A stretch of DNA of 64,000 nt from Reticulitermes speratus (Eukaryota > Arthropoda > Insecta > Blattodea > Rhinotermitidae): positions 43,198,483 to 43,262,482 of the forward strand of contig JAJKFL010000237.1 of the NCBI GenBank assembly GCA_021186555.1, given 5' to 3'. This document shows positions 47,044 to 57,287 of this stretch, in pieces (the first letter of the stretch is position 1; each line of letters starts with the position of its first letter). The notes beneath the pieces are model-generated. The model searched no databases, had not been told where the DNA came from, and saw only the letters and a program-made list of their open reading frames with translations. A program made the position numbers and the translations under genes.

Positions 47044-47104
47044 AACTGGCCTGAGATCAAACGACAGACTCCGAGGTCTGACGTCGACGACTGACCGCCT
47101 GAAG

Positions 47105-47262
47105 GTGGGACACAGCGCCCAGACCGGCTCAGAGCCCGCCCACCCTCCTACACAAAGCGTACAGTGGGCAGTTCCTCTGGGCATAATGCGGCCAGAGGTG
47201 AGACTGGCCACTCATCTCCATCTACTGCCGAGGTTGCGAACGAGTGGCTCTTTCACAGCGGT
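47105..47262 (+). mobile_element. SINE-2 fragment
   Basis: CGCCCAGACCGGCTCAGAGC, CCACCCTCCTACACAAAG and CATCTCCATCTACTGCCGAG match the 43446-43680 copy. Confidence 0.6.
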
Positions 47263-47287
47263 CGGGCCTCCAGACCCTTGAATATTA

Positions 47288-47352
47288 CGGCACTACGTTC
47301 CTTCGAAACGTCGGGAACCGACTGCCCAATGTCGCAGAGTCACATCCAGAAG
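47288..47352. mobile_element. Fold-back arm fragment
   Basis: CCTTCGAAACGTCGGGAACC GACTGCCCAATGTCGCAGAG matches the right arm near 35812-35860. Confidence 0.5.
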
Positions 47353-48534
47353 AACAGCGTTAACACTTGCAGTTCCGTCTTACCTTGCCTTACACAGCAA
47401 CATGCATTTAAAACCGCACCCTAAACGACAGCTGTGTATTTTTGACGTGAATACTCGTACGTCTTTACATTCGGTCCGGTGTAGGGGGGGGGTCTCTACG
47501 AAAACTCTAGCGACCAGAAAAATGGCAAGATTTGTCGCGCTTATATCTCGTAAACTATAAATGATAATGTAATGATTTAAATTCTGTTGGATAGAGGGTT
47601 GATGTCCGTATCTAAAATGGTGGGTAGTGGGGGTGTGCAGCGATGAGGGGGGGAGGGGTAACGCTTGCGCGTGAACACTGTAAATGGCTACGCCGCGCGG
47701 CGTTTCGGCAGTGTAACTTTGGATTGCGAAGAGATAGGACGTTGAAATTGGTGTCGATGTGTAGAGAATAACAGGATCTACAATATTATTTAGCAATAAT
47801 AACCGATAGAATAAAATTTGTAAAGTTATAAGCCGATAAGTGTGCTGAGTTGAAGAAAATTTTATAATGTCGACAAATTGCAAAGGAAATATGAACAGAA
47901 ATGTAAGAAACGTATATCATTGGAAAGGAAAATTCAAAAGGAATCATAAAAGCCCAAATTGACTAATGCCGAACGATGCAGATTGTATAGAGAGCTTAAG
48001 AAAGCCGAGCGCGTCAACGCCGGCGCGAGTAACTTCGAGTGCGCCGCTACTATACTATATGTATCTTACTTCTCCTATCATCGGCCTTTGATAAATAAAA
48101 TTTACTTCACTTATAACCACCAACTTTATTCATTTACATCTTACCCTTCCTCTAATAACACAAAGACGGATTCACGCCTTAAACGATTGCTGTTTTTTAC
48201 CTGGATGTACGGCCGGAACGTGACCAACAGAACTGGTACAGGAATTCGGAACAACGGCGATCAGTCGGTACCCACACCACATCATACCCACAGTATTCAT
48301 CTTCACCACTGTGCTAACCTTCAATCTGAAATCGCCACGGCCTAATTACAGTTCGATCTGCGTGTCAGTGAGTGACGCAATGACGCACCCTGCCAGTAGC
48401 AGAACAGGTTATGTCCACTGTGCGGAGGTGCAGGTCGCGTTCCGTCGGGTGTAACCTGCAGAAGTACACCCACAGGTGTCTGGCACTGACACAAGCACTG
48501 TCCAACTTAAAGCGGAAGCCGCCCACAAACTATA
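47353..48534. other. Unannotated sequence with a possible transposon remnant
   Basis: A 167-codon minus-strand frame (47380-47883) has no recognised domain. On the plus strand, 47962-48020 reads TNAERCRLYRELKKAERVN, a short basic segment similar in style to the N-termini of some insect transposon proteins. It soon loses its frame. G runs occur near 47485 and 47645. The origin was not resolved. Confidence 0.35.
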
Positions 48535-48640
48535 CAGTAGGCCCTTGATTTAACGGACTTCGGATTTAACGGATAAAAATATTTGTCGTAAAGGAAAAAT
48601 TGAGAAAGTTTTTTTTATTCGCGAATACAGCACGCTAAAA
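48535..48640. mobile_element. One end of a Tigger/pogo-like MITE
   Basis: TA then CAGTAGGCCCTTGATTTAAC GGACTTCGGATTTAACGGA. This matches the ends of the complete element at 56667-57053. The other end is missing and a LINE copy begins shortly after. Confidence 0.65.
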
Positions 48641-48670
48641 GGTTGGGTCAGTGGATTATTTGGTAGAACT

Positions 48671-48925
48671 TGAAATGGTGGGGAGACCTGAGGGAAGGAG
48701 ACCACTTGGAAGATCCAGGCGTAGATGGGAGGATAATATTAAAATGGATTTTCAAGAAGTGTGATGGGGGGGCATGGATTGGATTGATATGGCTCAGGAT
48801 AGGGACAGTTGGCGGGCTGTTGTGAGTGTGGTAATGAACCTTCGGGTTCCATAAAACGCGGGGAATTTCTTGACTAGCTGAGGAACTATTAGCTTCTCAA
48901 GAAGGACTCTGCTGCATGGAGTTAA
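48671..48925 (+). mobile_element. LINE 3'-end fragment (copy e)
   Basis: Reads [20 protein letters not shown] in one frame, then [16 protein letters not shown], then NLRVP and a stop. This is the C-terminal end of a LINE reverse-transcriptase ORF common in insect genomes. The 3' UTR (TTCTTGACTAGCTGAGGAAC, AAGAAGGACTCTGCTGCATG) follows. Truncated at 5'. Confidence 0.85.
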
Positions 48926-49374
48926 TGGCCCTGTAATGAAGAATGTACAAATCTCGGTCGCAGGTCGCGCGGGCGACTGCATGTGTATAGCGCGCCTGTC
49001 GTAGGTCCACAGTGTGCATCTTGCTACATGTCAGCCGTCTGGCGTCTAGAATTTTCAGTTGGCTCACACATTTTTTGGAAAATCCGTGGGCTACCGAATT
49101 ACACTCGCAAGACAGACACCGCTGGGTTCAGAATATTAACATTGCATGATGCAGCACTTTTGCTTTCGTTAGAGGCTGCTGCTGCCGGTCAGTACGTCAG
49201 GCTGCACCTTGCCCACAGCAACGGCCGTCTTCAGCCCCGCACTGTGCGCGCATTGACACTTTGTGTGACGTGACGAGATTGGAAATGAATTGCAAGCAGG
49301 TAGAAATAAAAACGTGAGTCATGAAAATAAAATACAGTAAGCCTGCAACAAATGTGGGCGCAAGGTCAAGTTGT
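48926..49374. other. Unannotated sequence
   Basis: A 96-codon frame (48983-49273) has no recognisable domain. Confidence 0.5.
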
Positions 49375-51257
49375 AGGAGTGCTTAACCATTTAAGGCCTA
49401 GTGGTAACTATATGTACCGCCAGGTTTAACATTCACAAATCCTACGTTCTGCCCACACAGTGTATTTATGTGTTTTGTGAGGATCTCAGAACAAACAGCG
49501 ATTATTTCACTGTACAACATTAACTGACTGGTTTGTATAACTGAGACGGAGTGTGTTTACTGCGCGGTACGGACTGTATTTATGTGTTTTGTGTGGATCT
49601 CAGAACAAACAGCGATTATTTCACTGTACAACATTAACTGACTGGTTTGTATAACTGTGACAAGTGTGTTTACTGCGCGGTACGGACTGTATTTATGTGT
49701 TTTGTGTGGATCTCAGAACAAACAGCGATTATTTCACTGTACAACATTAACTGACTGGTTTGTTAACTGAGACGGAGTGTGTTTACTGCGCGGTACGGAC
49801 TGTATATGTGTTTTGTGTGGATCTCAGAACAAACAGCGATTATTTCACTGTACAGCATTAACTGACTGGTTTGTATAACTGAGACGGAGTGTGTTTACTG
49901 CGCGGTACGGACTGTATTTATGTGTTTTGTGTGGATCTCAGAACAAACAGCGATTATTTCACTGTACAACATTAACTGACTGGTTTGTATAACTGAGACG
50001 GAGTGTGTTTACTGCGGGTACGGACTGTATGTGTTTTGTGTGGATCTCAGAACAAACAGCGATTATTTCACTGTACAACATTAACTGACTGGTTTGTATA
50101 ACTGAGACGGAGTGTGTTTACTGCGCGGTACGGACTGTATTTAATGTTTGTGTGGATCTCAACAAACACGTTATTTCACTGTACACCATTATGACCGTTT
50201 GTATAAGCTAACGGAGTGGTTACTGCGCGTACGGACTGTACGTGTTGTAGTGGATCTCAGAACAACACGTTATTCATGTACAACATTAATGCTGGTTGTA
50301 CATAAACTGAGACGGAGTTGTTTACTGCCGTACGACTGTATTATGTTTTGTGTAGGATCTCAGAACAACAGCGATTATTCACTGTACAGCATTAACACTG
50401 TTGTAATGAAGATGTGTTTACTCGCGTCGGACTGTATTATGTGTTTCTGTGTGGATCTCCAACAAACAGCGATATTCCACCTGACAGCATTATGACTGTT
50501 TGTTAACGAGACGCTGTATATGTTTTCACTGCCGGTACACTGTACTTATGTGTTGTTCCCCTTGTGGATCTCAAACAAACACAATGATTATTTCACATGT
50601 ACATACATTAACATGACTGTTTTGTATAACTGAACGATGTGTTTACTGCCGTACGGACTGTATTATGTGTTTTTGTGGATCTCAGAACAAACAGCGATTA
50701 TTTCACTGTACAACATTAACTGACTGTTTGTATAACTGAGACGGAGTGTGTTTACTGTGCGTACGGACTGTATTATGTGTTTTCTGTGGATCTCAGAACA
50801 AACAGCGATTATTTCACTGTACACATTAACTGACGTTTGTATAACTGAGACGGAGTGTGTTTACGCGCGGTACGGACTGTATTTATGTGTTTTGTGTGGA
50901 TCTCAGAACAAACAGCGATTATTTCACTGTACAACATTAACTGACTGGTTTGTATAACTGAGACGGAGTGTGTTTACTGTGCCGGTACGGACTGTATTTA
51001 TGTGTTTTCTGTGGATCTCAGAACAAACAGCGATTATTTCACTGTACAGCATTAACTGACTGTTTGTATAACTGAGACGGAGTGTGTTTACTGCGCGGTA
51101 CGGACTGTATTTATGTGTTTTGTGTGGATCTCAGAACAAACAGCGATTATTTCACTGTACAACATTAACTGACTGGTTTGTATAACTGAGACGGAGTGTG
51201 TTTACTGCGCGGTACGGACTGCATCTTTAAATGTAATTCACGTTAACTTTAGCCATT
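49375..51257 (+). repeat. satB cassette 8: leader, about 16 units, linker
   Basis: Leader CCTAGTGGTAACTATATGTA, GGTTTAACATTCACAAATCC. Units 50140-50660 are heavily damaged by scattered small indels and substitutions, with clean units on both sides. Ends with the linker GACTGCATCTTTAAATGTAA TTCACGTTAACTTTAGCC and passes directly into a SINE-3 head. Confidence 0.93.
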
Positions 51258-51985
51258 AGCCGTGCCATGGCTCAGGCGGTCAGTCGCCGGCCTCTCACCG
51301 CGGAGCTCAGGGCTCGATCTCACGTCAGTCCATGTGCGATTTGTGGTGCACAAAGTGGCACTGTGACAGATTTTCTCCCAGTACTTCAGTTTTCCCCTGT
51401 CAGTATCATTCCACCAATGCTCCATACTCATTCATACATCTACCACCAACGCTGTATAATGTTTCTCTCCCAGTACTTCAGTTTTCCCCTGTCAGTATCA
51501 TTCCACCAATGCTCCACACTCATTCATTCATCTACCACCAACGCTGTATAATGTTTCTCTCCCAGTACTTCAGTTTCCCCTGTCAGTATCATTCCACCAA
51601 TGCTCCATACTCATTCATACATCTACCACCAACGCTGTATAATGTTTCTCTCACAGTACTTCAGTTTTCCCCTGTCAGTATCATTCCACCAATGCTCCAC
51701 ACTCATTCATACATCTACCACCAACGCTGTATAATGTTTCTCTCCCAGTACTTCAGTTTCCAGTCAGTATCATTCCACCAATGCTCCACACTCATTCATA
51801 CATCTACCACCAACGCTGTATAATGTTTCTCTCCCAGTACTCCAGTTTCCCCTGTCAGTATCATTCTACCAAAGCTCCATACTACCATCTACACGTTGCC
51901 TTACCAGAAGGGCAAATGGACGAAGCCTGGGAACCTTCCAAACAGTAACGATCTTTCGGAAATCGGGGAGGATTGAATAGAGAAG
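51258..51985 (+). mobile_element. SINE-3 with internal satA expansion (about 5.5 units)
   Basis: Complete head with an A box (CCATGGCTCAGGCGGTCAG) and a B box-like GGGCTCGATCT. Body GATTTGTGGTGCACAAAGTG. satA units lie at 51377-51885, then the tail TTACCAGAAGGGCAAATGG, CCTGGGAACCTTCC, CTTTCGGAAATCGGGG. Together with the satB cassette to its left it repeats the arrangement at 36855-37765. Confidence 0.9.
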
Positions 51986-52402
51986 TTCTGTCACTTGGTC
52001 TTCAAATGGTTAAACGAACCGTAATTAAGTCAGCTACGTGGCCCACAGGCAGCGGATGCAACTCCACCGCAAACCTCGGTAGCTCTGCGGTCAGTTGCAA
52101 AATGTGGCTCATACTTTCACCCGTCACCCCCCAGACCAAACACGACTTGCGACAGCTGCACTTAGCAACAGAGTCCGTAACTTACGGAACGCCGTATTTA
52201 ACAAGGTTTCCTAGATCAGTGCGGGCGATATCTGACGTGTGACATCACCAGCCCGGCTCCTTGCATCACCGGTGATACGAGTTCGGTATTCAAATGAGGT
52301 GACGTCAGCACTGCATCTTCCAACAGCCGACACGGTAACTGTGATTTCGTAAGCGACTCAAACTGAAAGGACTTCGCAGAAAAACCGCGCTAGTTACAGC
52401 AA
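51986..52402. other. Unannotated sequence
   Basis: No gene or repeat family was recognised. Confidence 0.5.
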
Positions 52403-52439
52403 CCTGAGGAACTTAATGATCTGTACTCATCACCAAATA
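52403..52439 (+). mobile_element. 5' piece of LINE copy f, split by the mariner insertion
   Basis: GAGGAACTTAATGATCTGTA then CTCATCACCAAATA matches the coding sequence in copy g (55899-55930). The LINE resumes with ATTCGGGTGATCAAATCAAG at 54863, which would give [15 protein letters not shown] across the gap. Confidence 0.75.
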
Positions 52440-53764
52440 CAGAGTGTCTACAATGAAACGCCCTGATTTTCGAGAGTTTTTAAAAATAGGCAAAATTTTT
52501 TTTAGGTCTTAAGGGTCTCCTGCGTACTACAGGGGTTCAAATTCCTGCCTAAAGTTTTATGCTACCTCACGGGCCACCGTTGGGGCGCTGTTGTCATTTC
52601 ACGCAAAGACGGCGTCAGCTCAGGAGAAGGCGCTAATTTTTGTGTGGTTTTCTGAGTTTAAGTCCATTGTGAGGGTGCAAAGGGGGTTTCGTCGTGTTTA
52701 TCAGAAAGCAGCACCAGAAGCCAAGAGGATTAAAGCATGGCACAACAAGTTTCTGGAGACTGGAAGCATCTTGAAAGGGCACGGAGCAGGCCGGCAACGT
52801 GTCTCCGATGAGAATGTAGAGAACGTCCGTAAAGCGTTCATCCGAAGTCCAAGGAAGTCAATTTGTCGGGCTTCACGGGAACTGCAGGTGCCACAAGCAA
52901 CTGTGCATAAGGTTCTCCGAAAGCAGTTGCGTCTCTGTGCGTACAAGGCGCAGATTGTGCAGGAGCTGAAACCAGAGGACAAGCCACGGAGACACAGTTT
53001 TGCCTGTGACGTGCTTGACCGAATAGACAGAGACCCCAACTTTCTGACAAACATCATGTTTTCTGACGAGGCCACCTTTCATGTCTCTGGTGCTGTAAAC
53101 AGGCATAACGTTCGTATATGGGGATCACAGCAACCGCACAGTGTCATGGAACTTGTGCGAGACAGCCCGAAAGTGAACGTTTGTTGTGGCGTCATGTGCA
53201 GCATGATCGTCGGACCGTTGTTCTTTGCGCAGAAGACTGTCACAGGTAGCTCATACCTGGACATGCTGCAGCCTTACGCCTTTCCTCAGCTGGAACACCT
53301 GCAGCCAAATGTCCTGTTCAACAAGACGGTGCTCCACCCCACTGGTCGCTAGACGTGCGGCGAGCTCTGAATGCAACATTTCCAGGCCGTTGGATAGGAC
53401 GAGATGGACCAACGGATTGGCCTCCACGTTCCCCTGACATCACGCCGTTGGACTTCTTTTTGTGGGTCTACGTGAAGGACAGAATTTACGCCACTAAAGT
53501 ACGAGACCTTCGAGACCTCCGGGCCCGGATTGTGGAAGCTGTCGGTACCATCACTCCGGACATGTTGCAGCGGACCTGGGCGGAACTCGATTACAGACTT
53601 GATATCCTACGTGCCACCAACGGCGCTCACGTACAAGTGTATTGATTTTGTTAATTAAACTTGGTGTGTTGTGTGACTGATATTTGTCAATAAGTAGGCC
53701 ATATCTCTTTTCCTTACTTCCTGAGAATACGTTAAAATTCGGGCGTTTCATTGTAGACACCCTG
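52440..53764 (+). mobile_element. Tc1/mariner-superfamily transposon, 1325 bp, TA duplication
   Basis: The left end CAGAGTGTCTACAATGAAAC GCCC and the right end (complement) CAGGGTGTCTACAATGAAAC GCCC are inverted repeats of roughly 24-30 bp. TA flanks both ends (52438-52439 and 53765-53766). It carries one transposase gene with a single frameshift and appears inserted in a LINE copy. Size and layout are typical of the superfamily. Confidence 0.93.
52591..53645 (+). pseudogene. Tc1/mariner-family transposase, one frameshift
   Basis: Encodes the enzyme that cuts and pastes the surrounding element by binding its inverted repeats. The first part (52591-53352) has a helix-turn-helix region (about residues 70-110, with ICRASRELQVPQATVHKVLR) and the first catalytic Asp in IMFSDEATFHVSG (about residue 159). 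A one-base loss at about 53317-53321 moves the reading frame just before the second catalytic Asp, giving a stop at 53350. The other frame (to the stop at 53643-53645) carries RWIGRDGPTDWPPRSPD and DFFLW, with the third Asp in SPD. The spacing of second to third Asp is about 36 residues. Total length would be near 350 residues, normal for the family. The single lesion means the copy is young or the base is an assembly error. Confidence 0.9.
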
Positions 53765-54862
53765 TATTACGTAGTTTCATTGTAGACACTCTGTATTACG
53801 TAGTTTCATTGTAGACACTCTGTATTACGTACTTTCATTGTAGACACTCTGTATTACGTAGTTTCATTGTAGACACTGTATTACGTACTTTCATTGTAGA
53901 CACTCTGTATTACGTAGTTTCATTGTAGACACTCTGTATTACGTAGTTTCATTGTAGACACTCTGTATTACGTAGTTTCATTGTAGACACTCTGTATTAC
54001 GTAGTTTCATTGTAGACACTCTGTATTACGTAGTTTCATTGTAGACACTCTGTATTACGTACTTTCATTGTAGACACTCTGTATTACGTACTTTCATTGT
54101 AGACACTCTGTATTACGTAGTTTCATTGTAGACACTCTGTATAACGTAGTTTCATTGTAGACACTCTGTATTACGTAGTTTCATTGTAGACACTCTGTAT
54201 TACGTAGTTTCATTGTAGACACTCTGTATTACGTACTTTCATTGTAGACACTCTGTATTACGTAGTTTCATTGTAGACACTCTGTATTACGTAGTTTCAT
54301 TGTAGACACTCTGTATTACGTAGTTTCATTGTAGACACTCTGTATTACGTAGTTTCATTGTAGACACTCTGTATTACGTACTTTCATTGTAGACACTCTG
54401 TATTACGTAGTTTCATTGTAGACACTCTGTATTACGTAGTTTCATTGTAGACACTCTGTATTACGTAGTTTCATTGTAGACACTCTGTATTACGTACTTT
54501 CATTGTAGACACTCTGTATTACGTAGTTTCATTGTAGACACTCTGTATTACGTAGTTTCATTGTAGACACTCTGTATTACGTAGTTTCATTGTAGACACT
54601 CTGTATTACGTAGTTTCATTGTAGACACTCTGTATTACGTACTTTCATTGTAGACACTCTGTATTACGTAGTTTCATTGTAGACACTCTGTATTACGTAG
54701 TTTCATTGTAGACACTCTGTATTACGTAGTTTCATTGTAGACACTCTGTATTACGTAGTTTCATTGTAGACACTCTGTATTACGTAGTTTCATTGTAGAC
54801 ACTCTGTATTACGTAGTTTCATTGTAGACACTCTGTATTACGTAGTTTCATTGTAGACACCC
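53746..54862. repeat. 29-bp satellite made from the mariner end, about 38 copies
   Basis: The unit is TTTCATTGTAGACACTCTG (end of the mariner inverted repeat), TA, then TTACGTAG. It starts inside the right end of the transposon and stops where the LINE resumes. The variant CGTACTTTC recurs at 54233, 54378, 54494 and 54639, giving a nine-unit higher-order period of 261 bp. All internal units have CTCTG, matching the left end of the transposon, whereas its own right end has CCCTG. Confidence 0.95.
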
Positions 54863-55212
54863 ATTCGGGTGATCAAATCAAGAAGAATGAGGTGGGGGGG
54901 GGGCATGTGGCACGTACGGGTGAGAGGAGAGGTGCATACAGGATTTTGGTGGGGAGACCTGAGGGAAGGAGACCACTTGGAAGACCCAGGCGTAGATGGG
55001 AAGATAATATTAAAATGGATCTTCAAGAAGTGGGATAAGGGGCATGGACTGGATTGATATGGCTCAGGATACGGACAGGTGGCGGGCTGTTGTGAGTGCG
55101 GTAATGAACCTTCGGGTTCCATAAAACGCGGGGAATGTCTTGACTAGCTGACGACCTGTTAGCTTGTCAAGAAGGACTGTGCTACATGGAGTTAGTTAGT
55201 TAGTTAGTTACA
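54863..55212 (+). mobile_element. LINE 3'-end fragment (copy f, main part)
   Basis: Begins VIKSRRMRW, interrupted by a G run at 54893-54901, then [17 protein letters not shown] in a shifted frame. The nucleotide match to copy e is close throughout. The 3' UTR ends in a GTTA tetranucleotide tail (55190-55211), which looks like the LINE's natural terminus. Confidence 0.88.
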
Positions 55213-55273
55213 GCAATCTGGCTGCTTACCAAACACTGAACTGCTCACGTACTTAACACTTTCTTATGCCAAT
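55213..55273. other. Short spacer
   Basis: Nothing was recognised. Confidence 0.5.
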
Positions 55274-55335
55274 CCCATACATACATATATACATATATAT
55301 ATACATATATACATACATACATATATACATATATA

Positions 55336-55367
<32 letters not shown>

Positions 55368-55500
55368 CATACATACATATATATACATATATATATATAA
55401 CATACATATATATACATACATACATATATATACATACATATATACATACATACATATATATACATACATAAATATATACAAACATATATATATACATACA
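55274..55500. repeat. AT-rich microsatellite (ATAC/ATAT)
   Basis: Alternating ATACATAT and ATACATACATAT tracts for about 225 bp. ORFs rich in Tyr, Met and Ile on the minus strand are by-products. Confidence 0.97.
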
Positions 55501-55771
55501 CACCAAGCCCCTTACTTTATCTGACAATTACCATTTGCCTCTTCCCGCCGCTACTTTGCCGCGCTGTGCGTCCGGTAAATGAGCTACGTTAATAAAGGAA
55601 CGAGTCGACACAACTGACATTTGTCGCATCAAAGAATAACCTGTATATACATTTAATTAAGAAATGATTAAATTCACGGAATTGGTTCCACAATCCTTTG
55701 CCTTCCCGCTTGCCATCTAAAATCGCGAATATTAAGATATACAGAACCGTGATTTTGCCTGCTGTTTAGTA
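55501..55771. other. Unannotated sequence
   Basis: No gene or repeat was recognised. Confidence 0.5.
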
Positions 55772-56163
55772 TGGGTGTAAAAACCGGTCTCTTAGTAAGG
55801 AAGAACATAGGCTGAGGGTGTTCGAGAATAGGGTGCTGAGGGGGATATTTGGGCCTTAGAGGGACGGGGTAACAGGGGAGTGGAGAAGACTACATAACGA
55901 GGAACTTAATGATCTGTACTGCTCACCAAACATGCCAGCGATAGGCAGGTCATGTGGCATGTATGAGACGTAAGAGAAATACATACAGCTTTTCGGCGGG
56001 GAAGCGTGAAGCAAACGAACCGACCTGGACGTGGATGGCAGGATAATATTAAAACGTATCTTAAGGAAATGGTGTGGCAGGGCGTGGATTGCATTGATCT
56101 GGCTCAGGATAAATGGCGGGCTGTTGTGAGCACGGTGACGAACCTTCTGGTCCCACAACATTC
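55772..56163 (+). mobile_element. LINE 3'-end fragment (copy g)
   Basis: Starts further upstream in the LINE than the other copies: GTAAAAACCGGTCTCTTAGT, AAGGAAGAACATAGGCTGAG, GGTGTTCGAGAATAGGGTGC and GGAACTTAATGATCTGTACT. Several stops and frameshifts are present. The 3' part matches copies d, e and f (GCGGGCTGTTGTGAGCACGG). Confidence 0.82.
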
Positions 56164-56428
56164 CTTTACCAGCTCAGGAAGCACGGTCTTCACACGTGGG
56201 TCCGCACCACGTGTACACACACATAATCAAAATACAGCACTCCTCACTCAGCATCTTGCAATGTCCGTCAGAACACTTTGCAGCGCCTTACACATTAAGC
56301 AACAAACGACTGACGACTATTAACGACTTCCCATTGCGACACGCACTGCTCCCTCGCAGCTACGCGGGCAAGCGACATAACGCTGCAGTCTCTTTCTGCC
56401 AGCCAATAGCAAACATGCAAACACTCAC

Positions 56429-56624
56429 CAACAACAGCGATGACGTAATTATTTGGAGGTTTCAGCACGTTCCTCGCCCACGCCCCTCGCACGACTTCCA
56501 ACGCGCAGGCGCTCGCGGTGACCAGCAAAACACCTGGAGCGACATAACCTTGAAATTCCAGCAGCCGCATCGCTTCCAGTAGAGATGCGTTCCAGAAACA
56601 TTTGAGGTTGGCTTCCAGGAAACC
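56429..56624 (-). CDS. STOX1: Storkhead-box protein, conserved N-terminal exon
   Basis: A 196-nt exon with the acceptor CGTTCCAG at 56625-56632 and the donor G|GTGAGT at 56428. It begins in phase 0 and leaves one G, which joins GA of the exon at 15769-15986 to make Gly. The 65 residues include GFLEANLKCFWNASLLEAM, FQGYVAPGVLLV, ALEVVRGAWARNVLKPP and YVIAVVG. In vertebrate STOX1 the region before the winged helix has the same plan (F--AN--CFWN--L... GW---GVLLV... L-VLR-AW-RR-L-PP-G--I-AVGDV), so the assignment is firm even though 40 kb of intron separates it from the next exon. The preceding exon with the start codon was not found. A MITE ends 43 bp upstream of the acceptor. Confidence 0.92.
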
Positions 56625-56666
56625 CTGGAACGGAAAACGAGTTGAAGAATGGAACACAGACAGATA

Positions 56667-57053
56667 CAGTGGGCCTCGATTTAACGGACTAATTGAGGGA
56701 AGGTGTGTCCGCTATTGCCGAAAGTCCGTTAAATCGAATGTATTTTAAAAACATATATTAATAACAAACTTACAATGTACAGGGTGTGTTAAAATGTTAT
56801 TATAATGTATAAGTATGAATAAAATATTATTATAATGTACATTCAGTAATTTATACACGTCACTAAAACAACTGTTACAAATATAAAAATAAATTTAGGA
56901 CAGGAACCAAACTTTGTTTTAATTAAACTCAATAATATTCAATTTATATAATATTACTTTAATATATATTAATTTATATATAATAAATTTTTCCTTCAGG
57001 ACAGAAATTTTTTGTCCGTTAAATCCGAAGTCCGTTAAATCGAGGGCCTGCTG
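56667..57053. mobile_element. Tigger/pogo-like MITE (387 bp)
   Basis: The left end CAGTGGGCCTCGATTTAACG GAC and the complement of the right end, CAGCAGGCCCTCGATTTAAC GGAC, are inverted. TA lies on both sides (56665-56666 and 57054-57055). The interior is very AT-rich and non-coding. It lies in the intron immediately upstream of the exon at 56429-56624. A partial relative is at 48535. Confidence 0.85.
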
Positions 57054-57287
57054 TACAACGCACTGTTTCATCGAACAGTTCTTATTGCACTGCGGTCCGA
57101 TTTGTGATAAAGTCAAGGCCGAGCAGAATGGCAAGGCTCGTAGCACGCATGCGAGATTTAGGAAATGCATACAAAGTGAATTCGGGAAATCTGAACGCAA
57201 GAGACCGCTCGGAACATTGCGCGCGCCATTAGTGTGCGTGCGAACACTTCAACCTCCTTCTAACAAGTGACACTCGACCGGCCCCCC

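Larger units (their letters stand above)
15987..56428 (-). other. 40.4-kb repeat-filled intron of the Storkhead gene
   Basis: The donor is GTGAGT at 56428-56423 and the acceptor is at 15987-15988. Phase 1 on both sides joins a G to GA and restores AVVG-DVED, which matches the family. Everything listed between these points is therefore intronic relative to this gene. I found no other host exon on either strand inside it. Confidence 0.85.

Noticed and set aside
47380-47883. 167-residue minus-strand open frame
   Set aside because: No domain recognised. It lies in a region with G runs and transposon remnants, so it is not called as a gene.
55245-55527. Tyr/Met-rich small proteins
   Set aside because: They are translations of an ATAC/ATAT microsatellite.
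57060-57260. Candidate first exon of the Storkhead gene
   Set aside because: A minus-strand ATG with a few Arg/Ala codons is present, but there is no matching phase-0 donor context and no similarity to the STOX N-terminus.
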